Position numbers and translations under genes: made by a program | The notes under the pieces: generated by a model | Databases searched by the model: none | What the model was told of the DNA's origin: nothing | What the model saw: only the letters and a program-made list of their open reading frames with translations | Assembly: GCA_934648845.1 (NCBI GenBank) | Contig: CAKUFS010000006.1 | Span: 1 to 64,000, forward strand | Direction: 5' to 3' | DNA: 64,000 nucleotides | From: an uncultured Eggerthellaceae bacterium | GTDB lineage: Bacteria; Actinomycetota; Coriobacteriia; Coriobacteriales; Eggerthellaceae | Shown: positions 42,208-50,756 of the stretch, piece by piece | Numbering within the stretch: position 1 is the first letter of the stretch | Layout: each line of letters starts with the position of its first letter

Positions 42208-44525
42208 AGGCCGCATGCGCATTGAATCTTTGTACCGTGTCGGTGTCCCAAATCATAGATTACGATGACATCAACGTCATGGAGCAGGAATACGAGGCAA
42301 TTCTCAACAACCTGAACCTTGAGCAAATGCCCAAAGATGAGGCGCTTCTCAACATCCTAAAGCAAATCCTGGATACCATCACGTTCTTCAGAATCCACGA
42401 GGTTGACAAACAGTTCGCGGAAAGAGAATACCAGCAAAAGATGAAAAACGCCATCTGGTCCGCTGTTCCCAATGTGGGGCTTCTTGTTGCGGGCGGCAAC
42501 CCTGTCACAATGGCCGTCTCGCTTGCCTCCCAAGTTGGCATTGGCTATATGAACTACCGAAGGGTGAAGTCGGAAGCAAATCTTCAACGCGACAAGGAGC
42601 GTTGGGAACTTGAGCGCACTGCTATTGAGCAATTCAACGGACTAAGAAGAGAGCTCTTCGATACCGCCTGGCGCTTATCCGAAACTTACAACTTCCCTGA
42701 TAGGCTGCGACTCACCGAGCGTCAGATAACCCAATACGACAACATTCTTATGGACGGGGATCTTTTGCGAAAGTACGACCGCCTTGACACCATCAAGGAT
42801 GAGTTCGCGGCGTATCCTCCCTTCTGGTACAACTTCGGTAACACTGCCAACTCGATTGCCCGATCGGCCCTGGATTTAAGCGATGAGTCCAGGCAGGTGT
42901 ACCTTGCGCTTGCGAAAAGCCACTTCGAACAGTACCGAAAATCGAATAGCCATGCGCTCCTTCGCGAAGACCCCATCGCCGCTGCATGCGCGCTGGAGCT
43001 TGTTGATCTTCTAGACTTCGATAACGATTGCGAATATATTGGCAAGCTGCTTGAAGAGGCGGTAAGATACTCGGGGCGGGCCAATGACGTGCTTCAGCTT
43101 GCCTCTGTTGCCTATCTCAAGATGAACGATTTCGATCGGGCCGCAAATCTTCTACGACAGCTGGTAAACGAGCAGTACAACACCGTCATGAACGCCCAAC
43201 TGCTAAGCAGCATCTACGTTGGAAAGGCAAGCGAATCAAACTCGGCCGACTACATCCGCCGCTACGAAACGCTGGCAAATCAGGTTGGCTCCCAATACCT
43301 GCTCCCCCTGCCCGCTGATCAATCAGAGTCGGCAGGCGATGCCGCAGCGTGCTTCTTCGAGACCCAAAAGGGCATCCTCTCCGAGAAATGCCATCTGGTT
43401 ATCAGGGCCCTTCTTGGGAAATACCTGGTCAAATTCGGCAAATTAATTCCCGTGCCCGATGCGCGACACGATTATCCCGACGCTTACTTTCTGCCTTCGA
43501 AAGAGGCGGTGCAATCTCGCAAACATGACACCCAAAGGCTTTTTACCAGCACAAGAGCCGCAGACGAATATCTGGAGCGTGTTGCGGAGGCAAACATCCC
43601 CTATGGAATCATCGAACTCATGAACGAACTCTTCGAAGTAAGCTGCGGCTTTTGCTTCATGAGCGAATCCGCAAAGGAATCCGCGGCTTTCGAAATCGAA
43701 AAGGCCCTTAAAGCAAACGGAAAGAACATCAACGATTTCGCGATAAAGGCCGACCAGGGCCAGCTTAACTACCTGGATATAGAGCGCCTTCTGGATATGA
43801 AAATGGGCAATTACACCGCCAACTTTTTCACAGCCCTCACGAAAGAAGCCGACAAGTACGTTCAATCTCGTACCGAGATGCAAGATCTCGCAATAATGGA
43901 AGAGTCGCTTGAAGACTTCTGCTCCGCAAACGGACTCAGCAGCCCTTCGGAGCTTTACGAATCAACAAGGGATCAAGTTGTCGAAACCATTGCTTGCCGC
44001 CGTTTTTCGGTGGACTTGCTTGGAGACGAAACAATCGTAAAATCCCCTGATATGTCGAGTGAGCAGAAAATGATGGAGCTCATTAAAGAGGCCATCCCCG
44101 TAACGGTTCAATCGATTGCGTACGTGGATTTCTTTACCGGCGACAGCCCCAAAAAGGAACGATATTTCCGAGGAAACGAGAAGCTATCGAACGAGAACGG
44201 GCTGATAGCAGGCACGCTTGCCATCCTGGACGACCTTGAGAAGAAAGGCGGCACTGATCTAATTTTCACAGTTCACGGCATTGTTCCAATAGTGAATGGA
44301 GCAAGGAAGAAGCTTGTTCCGTACGATAACGTTGAGTACCTTGAAGGCAAAGAGCAATCCCTTAGATTCGGCCTGTTCGGCGTCACCTTTGCAAACAGCT
44401 CCGTAAGAATCGACAAGCTAAACCAGCTCATAAAGGATTTGTCCTCCTACGCCCCGCCCTTGCCTGAAAGCGCAGATACAATCGACAAACCAGGTTTCAA
44501 GATTCCGTTTGCCAAAAAGGAATAG
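42183..44525 (+). CDS. 780-residue helical-repeat protein of unknown function
   Basis: I do not recognise this protein. Residues 1 to about 90 are helical, and 91-126 form a Gly/Ala/Val-rich hydrophobic stretch (VPNVGLLVAGGNPVTMAVSL) that could insert in a membrane as a hairpin. About 225-380 resembles TPR-like helical repeats (YLALAKSHFEQYRKSN, VLQLASVAYLKMNDFDRAAN). The rest is mixed alpha/beta, ending in a Pro-rich tail. AAGGAG lies before the ATG, which overlaps the enzyme gene by 25 bp, so the two are tightly coupled. It is the last gene of the operon. Confidence 0.7.
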   Translation: MEYTQEQLKAACALNLCTVSVSQIIDYDDINVMEQEYEAILNNLNLEQMPKDEALLNILKQILDTITFFRIHEVDKQFAEREYQQKMKNAIWSAVPNVGLLVAGGNPVTMAVSLASQVGIGYMNYRRVKSEANLQRDKERWELERTAIEQFNGLRRELFDTAWRLSETYNFPDRLRLTERQITQYDNILMDGDLLRKYDRLDTIKDEFAAYPPFWYNFGNTANSIARSALDLSDESRQVYLALAKSHFEQYRKSNSHALLREDPIAAACALELVDLLDFDNDCEYIGKLLEEAVRYSGRANDVLQLASVAYLKMNDFDRAANLLRQLVNEQYNTVMNAQLLSSIYVGKASESNSADYIRRYETLANQVGSQYLLPLPADQSESAGDAAACFFETQKGILSEKCHLVIRALLGKYLVKFGKLIPVPDARHDYPDAYFLPSKEAVQSRKHDTQRLFTSTRAADEYLERVAEANIPYGIIELMNELFEVSCGFCFMSESAKESAAFEIEKALKANGKNINDFAIKADQGQLNYLDIERLLDMKMGNYTANFFTALTKEADKYVQSRTEMQDLAIMEESLEDFCSANGLSSPSELYESTRDQVVETIACRRFSVDLLGDETIVKSPDMSSEQKMMELIKEAIPVTVQSIAYVDFFTGDSPKKERYFRGNEKLSNENGLIAGTLAILDDLEKKGGTDLIFTVHGIVPIVNGARKKLVPYDNVEYLEGKEQSLRFGLFGVTFANSSVRIDKLNQLIKDLSSYAPPLPESADTIDKPGFKIPFAKKE

Positions 44526-44533
44526 AAGATCGC

Positions 44534-44570
44534 CCTTGCCAGGCGCCTCTCACCGAAGCGCCTGGCAAGG
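44534..44570. terminator. perfect 13-bp hairpin after the MerR operon
   Basis: CCTTGCCAGGCGC (44534-44546) and its exact reverse complement (44558-44570) enclose an 11-base loop, nine bases after the operon stop. No T run follows, so it may be a weak terminator or 3'-end stability element. Confidence 0.55.
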
Positions 44571-44794
44571 ATGGCTCGGACGTATTCGCCCTGCCCTGCA
44601 CCGCCGTCGTTCGCGCACGGCTCAACCTGCCATCCGCGCCACCGCCACTCGCACGCAAATCGCCATCCGTACATCCCGGCAACGAACGCTTCTGCATTTT
44701 GTTACAATAACGCAGGTAAGCGCTGGGAATTGCAACTCGGCTATTGTTGCTACCCCGCGCTGGCCTGCAATCGAATACAAGGAGGCTTGAACTC

Positions 44795-45595
44795 ATGGGA
44801 TTTTTCACTGGTAAAACCGTCGTTATCACGGGCGCCGGCCGCGCCACGCTGCAAGACGGAAGCTGCGGATCCATTGGCTACGGCATTGCCACCGCATATG
44901 CCAAAGAGGGCGCGAACCTGGTCATCACCGGCCGCAATGTAGCAAAACTCGAGGCCGCCAAAGAAGAGCTGGAGCGCTTGTACGGCATTGAGGTGCTATG
45001 CGTTGCCGCCGATGTGAACGCCAGCGCCGACAACGAGGCCATCACGAAAGAGGTCGTGCGCCAAGCCGTTGAGCGCTTCGGCGGCATCCAGGTGCTTATC
45101 AACAACGCGCAGGCATCCGCTTCCGGCGTGACTCTTGCCGACCACACCACCGAGCAGTTTGACCTGGCCCTATACTCCGGCTTGTACGCCGCGTTCTACT
45201 ATATGAAGGCGTGCTACCCCTATTTAAAGGAATCGCAGGGTTCCGTTATCAACTTCGCATCGGGCGCCGGCTTGTTCGGCAACTACGGACAGTGCGCGTA
45301 CGCCGCCGCGAAAGAAGGCATCCGCGGCATGTCGCGCGTAGCCGCCACCGAATGGGGTCCCGACGGCATTAATGTGAACGTCGTGTGCCCGCTAGCCTGG
45401 ACCGCAGCGCTGGAAAACTTCAAACTGGCCTACCCCGAGGCATTCGAAGCAAACGTAAAGATGCCACCCATGGGCCACTACGGCGACGTGGAGAAGGAAA
45501 TCGGCCGCGTGTGCGTGCAGCTGGCAACTCCCGACTTCAAGTACATGTCCGGCGAGACCATCACGCTGGAAGGCGGCATGGGTCTGCGCCCGTAA
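44795..45595 (+). CDS. short-chain dehydrogenase/reductase
   Basis: An NAD(P)-dependent oxidoreductase of 266 residues. The cofactor motif is stretched: ITGAGR, then about nine extra residues, then GSIGYGIA, resembling the SIxYGIA form of divergent SDRs such as enoyl reductases. The catalytic Ser (NFASGAG) and YAAAK tetrad residues are in classical S-x12-Y-x3-K spacing, and NNAQ is present. The substrate is unknown; steroid, bile-acid or fatty-acyl substrates are possible. The ATG at 44795 follows AAGGAGG. It is a single-gene unit. Confidence 0.88.
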   Translation: MGFFTGKTVVITGAGRATLQDGSCGSIGYGIATAYAKEGANLVITGRNVAKLEAAKEELERLYGIEVLCVAADVNASADNEAITKEVVRQAVERFGGIQVLINNAQASASGVTLADHTTEQFDLALYSGLYAAFYYMKACYPYLKESQGSVINFASGAGLFGNYGQCAYAAAKEGIRGMSRVAATEWGPDGINVNVVCPLAWTAALENFKLAYPEAFEANVKMPPMGHYGDVEKEIGRVCVQLATPDFKYMSGETITLEGGMGLRP

Positions 45596-45699
45596 CGGCA
45601 ACGGCGCCGAAACGGAATCCGCGCTCTTGCCCACATGCGAGACAGCGTTGCCGCCATTTCTCCACCCGCGACGCCGGCAAAAGTCTTTTCGAACGGTAG

Positions 45700-45740
45700 T
45701 TGTTGGAAAAACGGGTGCGAATTCAGGCAAATCGACGATA
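45700..45740. repeat. two-block inverted repeat, left arm (element A)
   Basis: The arm is TTGTTGGAAAA (45700-45710), 15 non-matching bases, then GGCAAATCGACGATA (45726-45740). Both blocks recur as exact reverse complements at 45918-45928 and 45888-45902, again 15 bases apart. Confidence 0.85.
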
Positions 45741-45750
45741 AAGAGTAGTT

Positions 45751-45774
45751 GAAGAGCTCCGATTGGGGCTCTTC
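45751..45774. terminator. intrinsic terminator between SDR and P-type ATPase genes
   Basis: The stem GAAGAGCTCC/GGGGCTCTTC with a four-base loop is followed on the plus strand by TTCTGTTTT. It lies inside inverted-repeat element A and can serve the SDR gene. Confidence 0.75.
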
Positions 45775-45887
45775 TTCTGTTTTACGAGCACCTGACAAAA
45801 CAATCATTCGCAAAAGCCCAGGTCAGATAGCTGCAGAAAAAACAGCCTTGCCAGCCTGACCGCGAATCGACCAACCAAACCACCATC

Positions 45888-45928
45888 TATCGTCGATTTG
45901 CCCGAGTTTGGGGGTCGTTTTCCAACAA
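45888..45928. repeat. two-block inverted repeat, right arm (element A)
   Basis: Exact inverted copies of both blocks of the left arm with identical spacing; the 15 intervening bases differ. The outer end lies ten bases from the stop of the P-type ATPase gene. Confidence 0.85.
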
Positions 45929-45937
45929 GCAGCGGCA

Positions 45938-48280
45938 CTACACAAGCTTGGCCTGGCGTTTTGCATGCCAGATATCGAAGCGCGTATATACGTAGTGGTA
46001 GAACATCGCAATAAGCACCATCATGACGCCCAGCGTAACCCACATGCCAATCGAAAGCGCCGAGATACCAAACAGGTTGTGGAACAGCGTCGCGCCCAGA
46101 ATCGTGCCACCCGCACACACCACCAAAAGCCCTGTTCGAATGGGGGTAAACGGAATCGACAAACGAATGATAAGCATAATGCCCGTCCATGCCGTAAGCA
46201 GCACCGCCAGCGTGGAGATCTGCTCGTAATCCCAGTTCGCAAACACATTACCCACAACGTTCACGATAAGCACGCTGAACACCACCGTAATGGCGCCGGG
46301 TATAGCGCGCACGATAACGTTTTCCAGGAAGTTGCCCTTGATGCGATCGCGATTCGGCTCAAGCGCCAGCACGAACGACGGCAAGCCAATCGTCATGGCG
46401 CTCACCAGCGTCATCTGAATAGGCTGGAACGGATATTGCCAAGGCAAGAACACGAACAAAACCGCCATCGTTATCGAAAACAGCGTCTTGACCAGGAACA
46501 ACGATGCAGAACGCTGCAAGTTGTTGATAGAGCGCCTACCCTCTGCCACCACTTTGGGCATGCTAGCAAAGTCGTTATCCACCAGCACCAAATGTGCCAC
46601 GTTGCGCGCGGCATCGGAACCCGCCGCCATAGCAACGCTGCAGTCGGCCTGCTTGAGCGCTAGCGTATCGTTCACGCCATCGCCCGTCATGGCAACAACA
46701 TGGCCCTCGCTCTGAAGCGCCTGGACAAATTGCTTTTTCTGCTCGGGCTTCACGCGACCGAACACGTGATATTTCTTCATGGCAGCCGCCACGTCTTCGT
46801 CGGTTTTCAGCGTAGTGGCGTCCACATAGGCATCGGCGTTCGGCACGCCTACCTTCGCCGCAATGCCGGAAACCGTGCGTGGGTCGTCGCCGGAAATCAC
46901 GTTCACGGTAACGCCCTGCTCCTTGAAGAACTGGATGGTCTGCGCCGCCGTTGGGCGAATCTGATCGTGGATGCAAATGAACGCCAGCGGCTCGGGATCA
47001 CCCACCAGCGCACCATCTTCCGTGAAGCCCGAAACAGAAGCAAGCACCAAAACACGCGCGTCTTTCGCCAGCTCAGAAACGCGTTCCTCGATCAGCGCGT
47101 AACGTTGCCCCATAACAAACTGCCCCGCGCCCATGACGTAAGCGGCGCCTTCGAAAACCGCGCCCGACCATTTTTTGTCCGACGAAAACGGTATCGCACG
47201 CACCAACGGCAGCGCCGTACCCGTTTGCCCCTTGCAATATTCCATGATAGCGCGCGACGTTTCGTTGGGGTCGTTCTCGGCGGCCATGAGCGATGCCAGC
47301 GCACTGGCAACCTCTTGCTCGCTGGCACCTGACACCAGCTCAACCGCATTCACTTCCATGGCGCCTGTGGTGATAGTGCCCGTTTTATCCAAACACAGCG
47401 TGTCCACGCGAGCCAGCGTTTCAATGCAGTACAGCTGCTGGACCAGCACGTTTGACTTCGAAAGACGAATAACGGCAACCGCCATAACCGTTGACGTAAG
47501 CAAAATCAGGCCCTCGGGGATCATGCCGATCAGCGCGGCGACGGTGCTCAGAATGCAGTCGATCAAATCGACCGGCCCGCTTGACAAGTAATACTGGCTG
47601 CAGAACAGCGCGCCACCCACAAACGGCAGCGCAATGGACACGTACTTCACAATCTTGTTCAGCGTGTCCATGATTTCGGAATTGACCTTCTTGTGCTTTT
47701 TGGCCTCGGCGCTGATCTTGCTTGCATAGTTCTCGGCACCAACGTGAATCACGCGCGCCGTAACGCTGCCCGCGTTCACAAACGACCCGCTCATAAGCAC
47801 ATCCCCGGGCTTTTTGGGAACAAGGTCGCTTTCGCCCGTAAGCAAGCTCTCGTTCATGTCGCATTCGCCCGCAATAATTTCGCAGTCAGCGGGAACCTGC
47901 ATGCCACGCCCCAGACAAATCACGTCATCGCGAACCACCTGGTCAAGCTCAATTTCCTGGCGCTCACCATTACGAATAACGGAAGCATGAGCGCTTGCAA
48001 CGATAGACAGCTTATCAGTAACCGCTTTCGAGCGAAGCTCCTGAATGATGCCGATGAAAACGTTCACGACAATAACGATCATGAACAGCATATTCTTATA
48101 AGAGCCGGTAAGAAAAACGACAACGGCAAGAATCAGGTTCACCGCGTTGAACAGCGTGACCAGGTTATCGAAAAGAATCTCCTTGATCGAGCGCGTATGC
48201 ACGTTCGCATCTACGTTCACATCGCCCGAAGCAATGCGCTGACGCACCTCTTCGCTGGTCAGACCCGTTATCTTTTCCAT
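45938..48280 (-). CDS. cation-translocating P-type ATPase, CtpE-like
   Basis: A membrane ATPase of 780 residues. The phosphatase-like TGE is at 148-150, the membrane IPEGL motif at 254-258 and the phosphorylation site DKTGT at 298-302; TGDGVNDTLALKQADCS follows in the P domain. There are about ten membrane helices. The PEGL motif and the absence of an N-terminal metal-binding domain fit the actinobacterial CtpE group, linked to calcium uptake in mycobacteria. The ion here is not shown by sequence. Confidence 0.88.
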   Translation of the reverse strand: MEKITGLTSEEVRQRIASGDVNVDANVHTRSIKEILFDNLVTLFNAVNLILAVVVFLTGSYKNMLFMIVIVVNVFIGIIQELRSKAVTDKLSIVASAHASVIRNGERQEIELDQVVRDDVICLGRGMQVPADCEIIAGECDMNESLLTGESDLVPKKPGDVLMSGSFVNAGSVTARVIHVGAENYASKISAEAKKHKKVNSEIMDTLNKIVKYVSIALPFVGGALFCSQYYLSSGPVDLIDCILSTVAALIGMIPEGLILLTSTVMAVAVIRLSKSNVLVQQLYCIETLARVDTLCLDKTGTITTGAMEVNAVELVSGASEQEVASALASLMAAENDPNETSRAIMEYCKGQTGTALPLVRAIPFSSDKKWSGAVFEGAAYVMGAGQFVMGQRYALIEERVSELAKDARVLVLASVSGFTEDGALVGDPEPLAFICIHDQIRPTAAQTIQFFKEQGVTVNVISGDDPRTVSGIAAKVGVPNADAYVDATTLKTDEDVAAAMKKYHVFGRVKPEQKKQFVQALQSEGHVVAMTGDGVNDTLALKQADCSVAMAAGSDAARNVAHLVLVDNDFASMPKVVAEGRRSINNLQRSASLFLVKTLFSITMAVLFVFLPWQYPFQPIQMTLVSAMTIGLPSFVLALEPNRDRIKGNFLENVIVRAIPGAITVVFSVLIVNVVGNVFANWDYEQISTLAVLLTAWTGIMLIIRLSIPFTPIRTGLLVVCAGGTILGATLFHNLFGISALSIGMWVTLGVMMVLIAMFYHYVYTRFDIWHAKRQAKLV

Positions 48281-48489
48281 TGAAACCTCGAAATCTCTTC
48301 TTCTCTACTTGCATGCGAAGGTCACGGCCAGCCGCTACTCCTGCACCGCGAACGGAAAGCCATGCGCGAACCAACCCAGGCTGGCACACCGCCCAAAGCA
48401 TCTGCCGCCGCACTGCGACCACAGCTCCCACGCGCGCCGCGCTGCATCCAGAGCTCTCTCCACTCGTTGCGCAGCTGGGCAATCGTCGG

Positions 48490-48792
48490 CTACTCCTGTT
48501 CGCCGGACTCTTCCAGCGCCTCAAGCGCCGCCGCATAGCCGCCCGCGCCGTAGCTCAGACACTTCGACACGCGCGCGATGGTAGTTGCCGATGCCCCCGT
48601 TGCCGCCTCAATTGCGGTGTAGGAATTCTTCTTCGCAAGCATGCGTGCCACTTGCAAGCGCTGAGACGTGTCGCGAATCTCGCGAACGGTGAATAAATCT
48701 TGCAATAGCGCATATATGGTATCAGGGTCATTCAGGCAGGACAGAACCGTTAGCAACTCGTCAACCTCGGGCGTTCTCAAATTATCCACCAC
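48490..48792 (-). CDS. YerC/TrpR-like DNA-binding protein
   Basis: A small regulator of about 100 residues with the TrpR-like helix-turn-helix: FTVREIRDTSQRLQVARML, then YTAIEAATGASATTIARVSK. YerC-family proteins are often found in Gram-positive genomes, but their regulons are poorly known. The GTG at 48792 is preferred (AAAGGG five bases upstream), placing it 13 bases after the citramalate synthase stop, so the genes probably share a transcript. An upstream GTG at 48798 is possible. Confidence 0.85.
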   Translation of the reverse strand: MVDNLRTPEVDELLTVLSCLNDPDTIYALLQDLFTVREIRDTSQRLQVARMLAKKNSYTAIEAATGASATTIARVSKCLSYGAGGYAAALEALEESGEQE

Positions 48793-48805
48793 GTTCACCC
48801 TTTCG

Positions 48806-50416
48806 CTATTTACCCAGTTTGAACAGGCCAAACTCAATCGAATCAACAAGCGCGTTCCATGAAGCTTCTATGATGTTTTCCGAAACACCAATGGTGCCCC
48901 ACATGTGCTCGCCGTTTCTGGTGGTAATGGCAACGCGCGTAATGGCATCGGTGCCCACGTTCTCATCCAGAATACGCACCTTGAAGTCCACCAGCTCCAT
49001 ACTGGCAACTTCGGGATATACCTCGGAAATAGCCAAACGCAGCGCATTATCCAGCGCGCCAACAGGGCCGGCGCCTTCGCCTGTGGCAACCACGCGCTTA
49101 CCGCCCACGTGAACCTTGATGGTGGCTTCGGACATAGCGTCTTTCGCGAAGGCGCCTGTGTCTTCGTAATCATCCACGATCACGCGAAAGCTCTCCAACG
49201 TGAAATGCGGCTTGACCTGGCCCAAATGCCCCCAAATGAGCATGGCTAAAGAGCCATCGGCTGCCTCGTACGAATAACCCTTATTCTCGCGCTGCTTAAT
49301 GTCCTCCAAAATGCCGGCAACGCGCTTGGGGTACTGCTCCAAGTCAATGCCAATCGCCCGCGCCCGTGCAACAAGCGATGCCTTGCCCGCCAGCTCGCTT
49401 ACCACCATATGGGACTTATTGCCCACTGCACCAGGGGAAACATGCTCGTACGCCTGCGGAAAACGCGCGATGGCGCTGGCATGGAGCCCACCCTTGTGCG
49501 CGAACGCTGCCGAACCCACATACGGATGATGCGCCCAAACCGACTGGTTGCACGAATCGGCCACAAACGCCGCAACCTCGGAAAGCTCGTGCAGCTTATC
49601 GGGCCCCACGCAGGAAAAACCCATCTTCAGTTCCAGGTCAGCGATAATGGTGAGCAAGTCGGCATTGCCCACGCGCTCGCCAATGCCGTTGATGGTTCCC
49701 TGCACATGACGCGCGCCGGCACGCACTGCTGAAAGGGAATTTGCCACCGCGCATCCTGTGTCGTTATGCGTATGAACACCAACGTTCACCTGCGGAAACG
49801 CAGCAACAACCGCAGCGGTGATTTCCTCAACCTCGAACGGAAGCGCGCCGCCGTTTGTCTCGCACAGCGAAACCATGCGCGCGCCCGCGGAAACAGCTGC
49901 CCCCACACACGCCAACGCATATTCCGCATTCGCCTTATAACCGTCGTAGAAATGCTCGGCATCCAGCACAACTTCTCTGCCCTGCGCCACCAAGAACGCA
50001 ACAGAATCGGAAATCATGCGCAGATTTTCTTCGAGTGTGGTCTCCAGTACGCGCGTGACCTGCAAGTCCCACGTTTTTGCAACAACGGCAATAACGGGTG
50101 CCCCGCATGCCACTAAATCAGCAAGACCTTTGTCCTGATCTGCGGAAATGTCCTTATGACACACAGAACCGAACGCCGTCAAACGAGCATTTTTCAGCTT
50201 GAGTTTGCCCACGCGCTGAAAAAACTCGATGTCCTTTGGGTTCGAGGCAGGAAAACCGCCTTCGATATAATCAATGCCGAACGCATCAAGGCGCTGCACG
50301 ATACGCAGCTTATCCTCAACGGAAAGGGCGATCCCTTCGCCCTGCTCGCCATCGCGCAACGTGCAGTCGTACGTGTAGATTTTCGTTTTCTGAAGCGTTT
50401 CTTTACTTGCCGTCAT
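48806..50416 (-). CDS. cimA: (R)-citramalate synthase
   Basis: Condenses pyruvate and acetyl-CoA to citramalate, opening the threonine-independent route to 2-oxobutyrate and isoleucine. The 536-residue protein has an intact active site: DCTLRDGEQGEG near residue 18, metal-binding HTHND near 215 and GTINGIGERVGN near 240, then the C-terminal LeuA-type regulatory domain. The longer TIM barrel and GEGIALS segment distinguish CimA from LeuA. The ATG at 50416 is chosen over a GTG two codons earlier. Contrast the degenerate homolog at 29545-30960. Confidence 0.92.
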   Translation of the reverse strand: MTASKETLQKTKIYTYDCTLRDGEQGEGIALSVEDKLRIVQRLDAFGIDYIEGGFPASNPKDIEFFQRVGKLKLKNARLTAFGSVCHKDISADQDKGLADLVACGAPVIAVVAKTWDLQVTRVLETTLEENLRMISDSVAFLVAQGREVVLDAEHFYDGYKANAEYALACVGAAVSAGARMVSLCETNGGALPFEVEEITAAVVAAFPQVNVGVHTHNDTGCAVANSLSAVRAGARHVQGTINGIGERVGNADLLTIIADLELKMGFSCVGPDKLHELSEVAAFVADSCNQSVWAHHPYVGSAAFAHKGGLHASAIARFPQAYEHVSPGAVGNKSHMVVSELAGKASLVARARAIGIDLEQYPKRVAGILEDIKQRENKGYSYEAADGSLAMLIWGHLGQVKPHFTLESFRVIVDDYEDTGAFAKDAMSEATIKVHVGGKRVVATGEGAGPVGALDNALRLAISEVYPEVASMELVDFKVRILDENVGTDAITRVAITTRNGEHMWGTIGVSENIIEASWNALVDSIEFGLFKLGK

Positions 50417-50756
50417 AGCCACTCTACCTGGGAATTCTTTCGTTTCTTTGCTGATGTTCGCGCTAGGATCCCTTCATTATGCCCATCTGAACACACTCGT
50501 TTGACCTGGAAGGGCACCATGCGGACGCACCCGCGAACACAAGAGCGTCTATTATACTCCATCACGCGATAGTGCCACGGTTTGTCAAAAAACCTGCTCG
50601 GTAAAAGAACAGAGTCTTCAAAATCCTTCTTTTTTGCTTGGATATCGGAACGCAAAGCGCTGCGCGGCGAGACGAAAGGCAAGTGCGGAGTACAATGAAA
50701 CGCAACAGCGCTGATCAAAGCAGCACAGCTCAAAGAACAAGAAGGCGAAGGAACAC
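50417..50756. other. divergent intergenic region upstream of cimA
   Basis: Contains a perfect TATAAT on the minus strand (50551-50556) without a clear -35 box, and a TACAAT on the plus strand near 50692. I looked for a T-box leader before cimA and saw none. No gene is visible. Confidence 0.45.

Larger units (their letters stand above)
45596..45937. other. convergent intergenic region with inverted-repeat element
   Basis: This gap between the ends of the SDR and P-type ATPase genes carries a terminator (45751-45774) inside a 229-bp inverted-repeat element (45700-45928). No gene is visible. Confidence 0.6.

Noticed and set aside
45700..45928. Integron attC site as an explanation for the imperfect inverted repeats
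   Set aside because: attC ends read RYYYAAC and GTTRRRY in the opposite orientation to the TTGTTGG...CCAACAA ends here, and no integron gene is present.
50423..50756. T-box leader upstream of citramalate synthase
   Set aside because: No AGGGTGGNACCGCG-type sequence or anticodon-like stem could be found.
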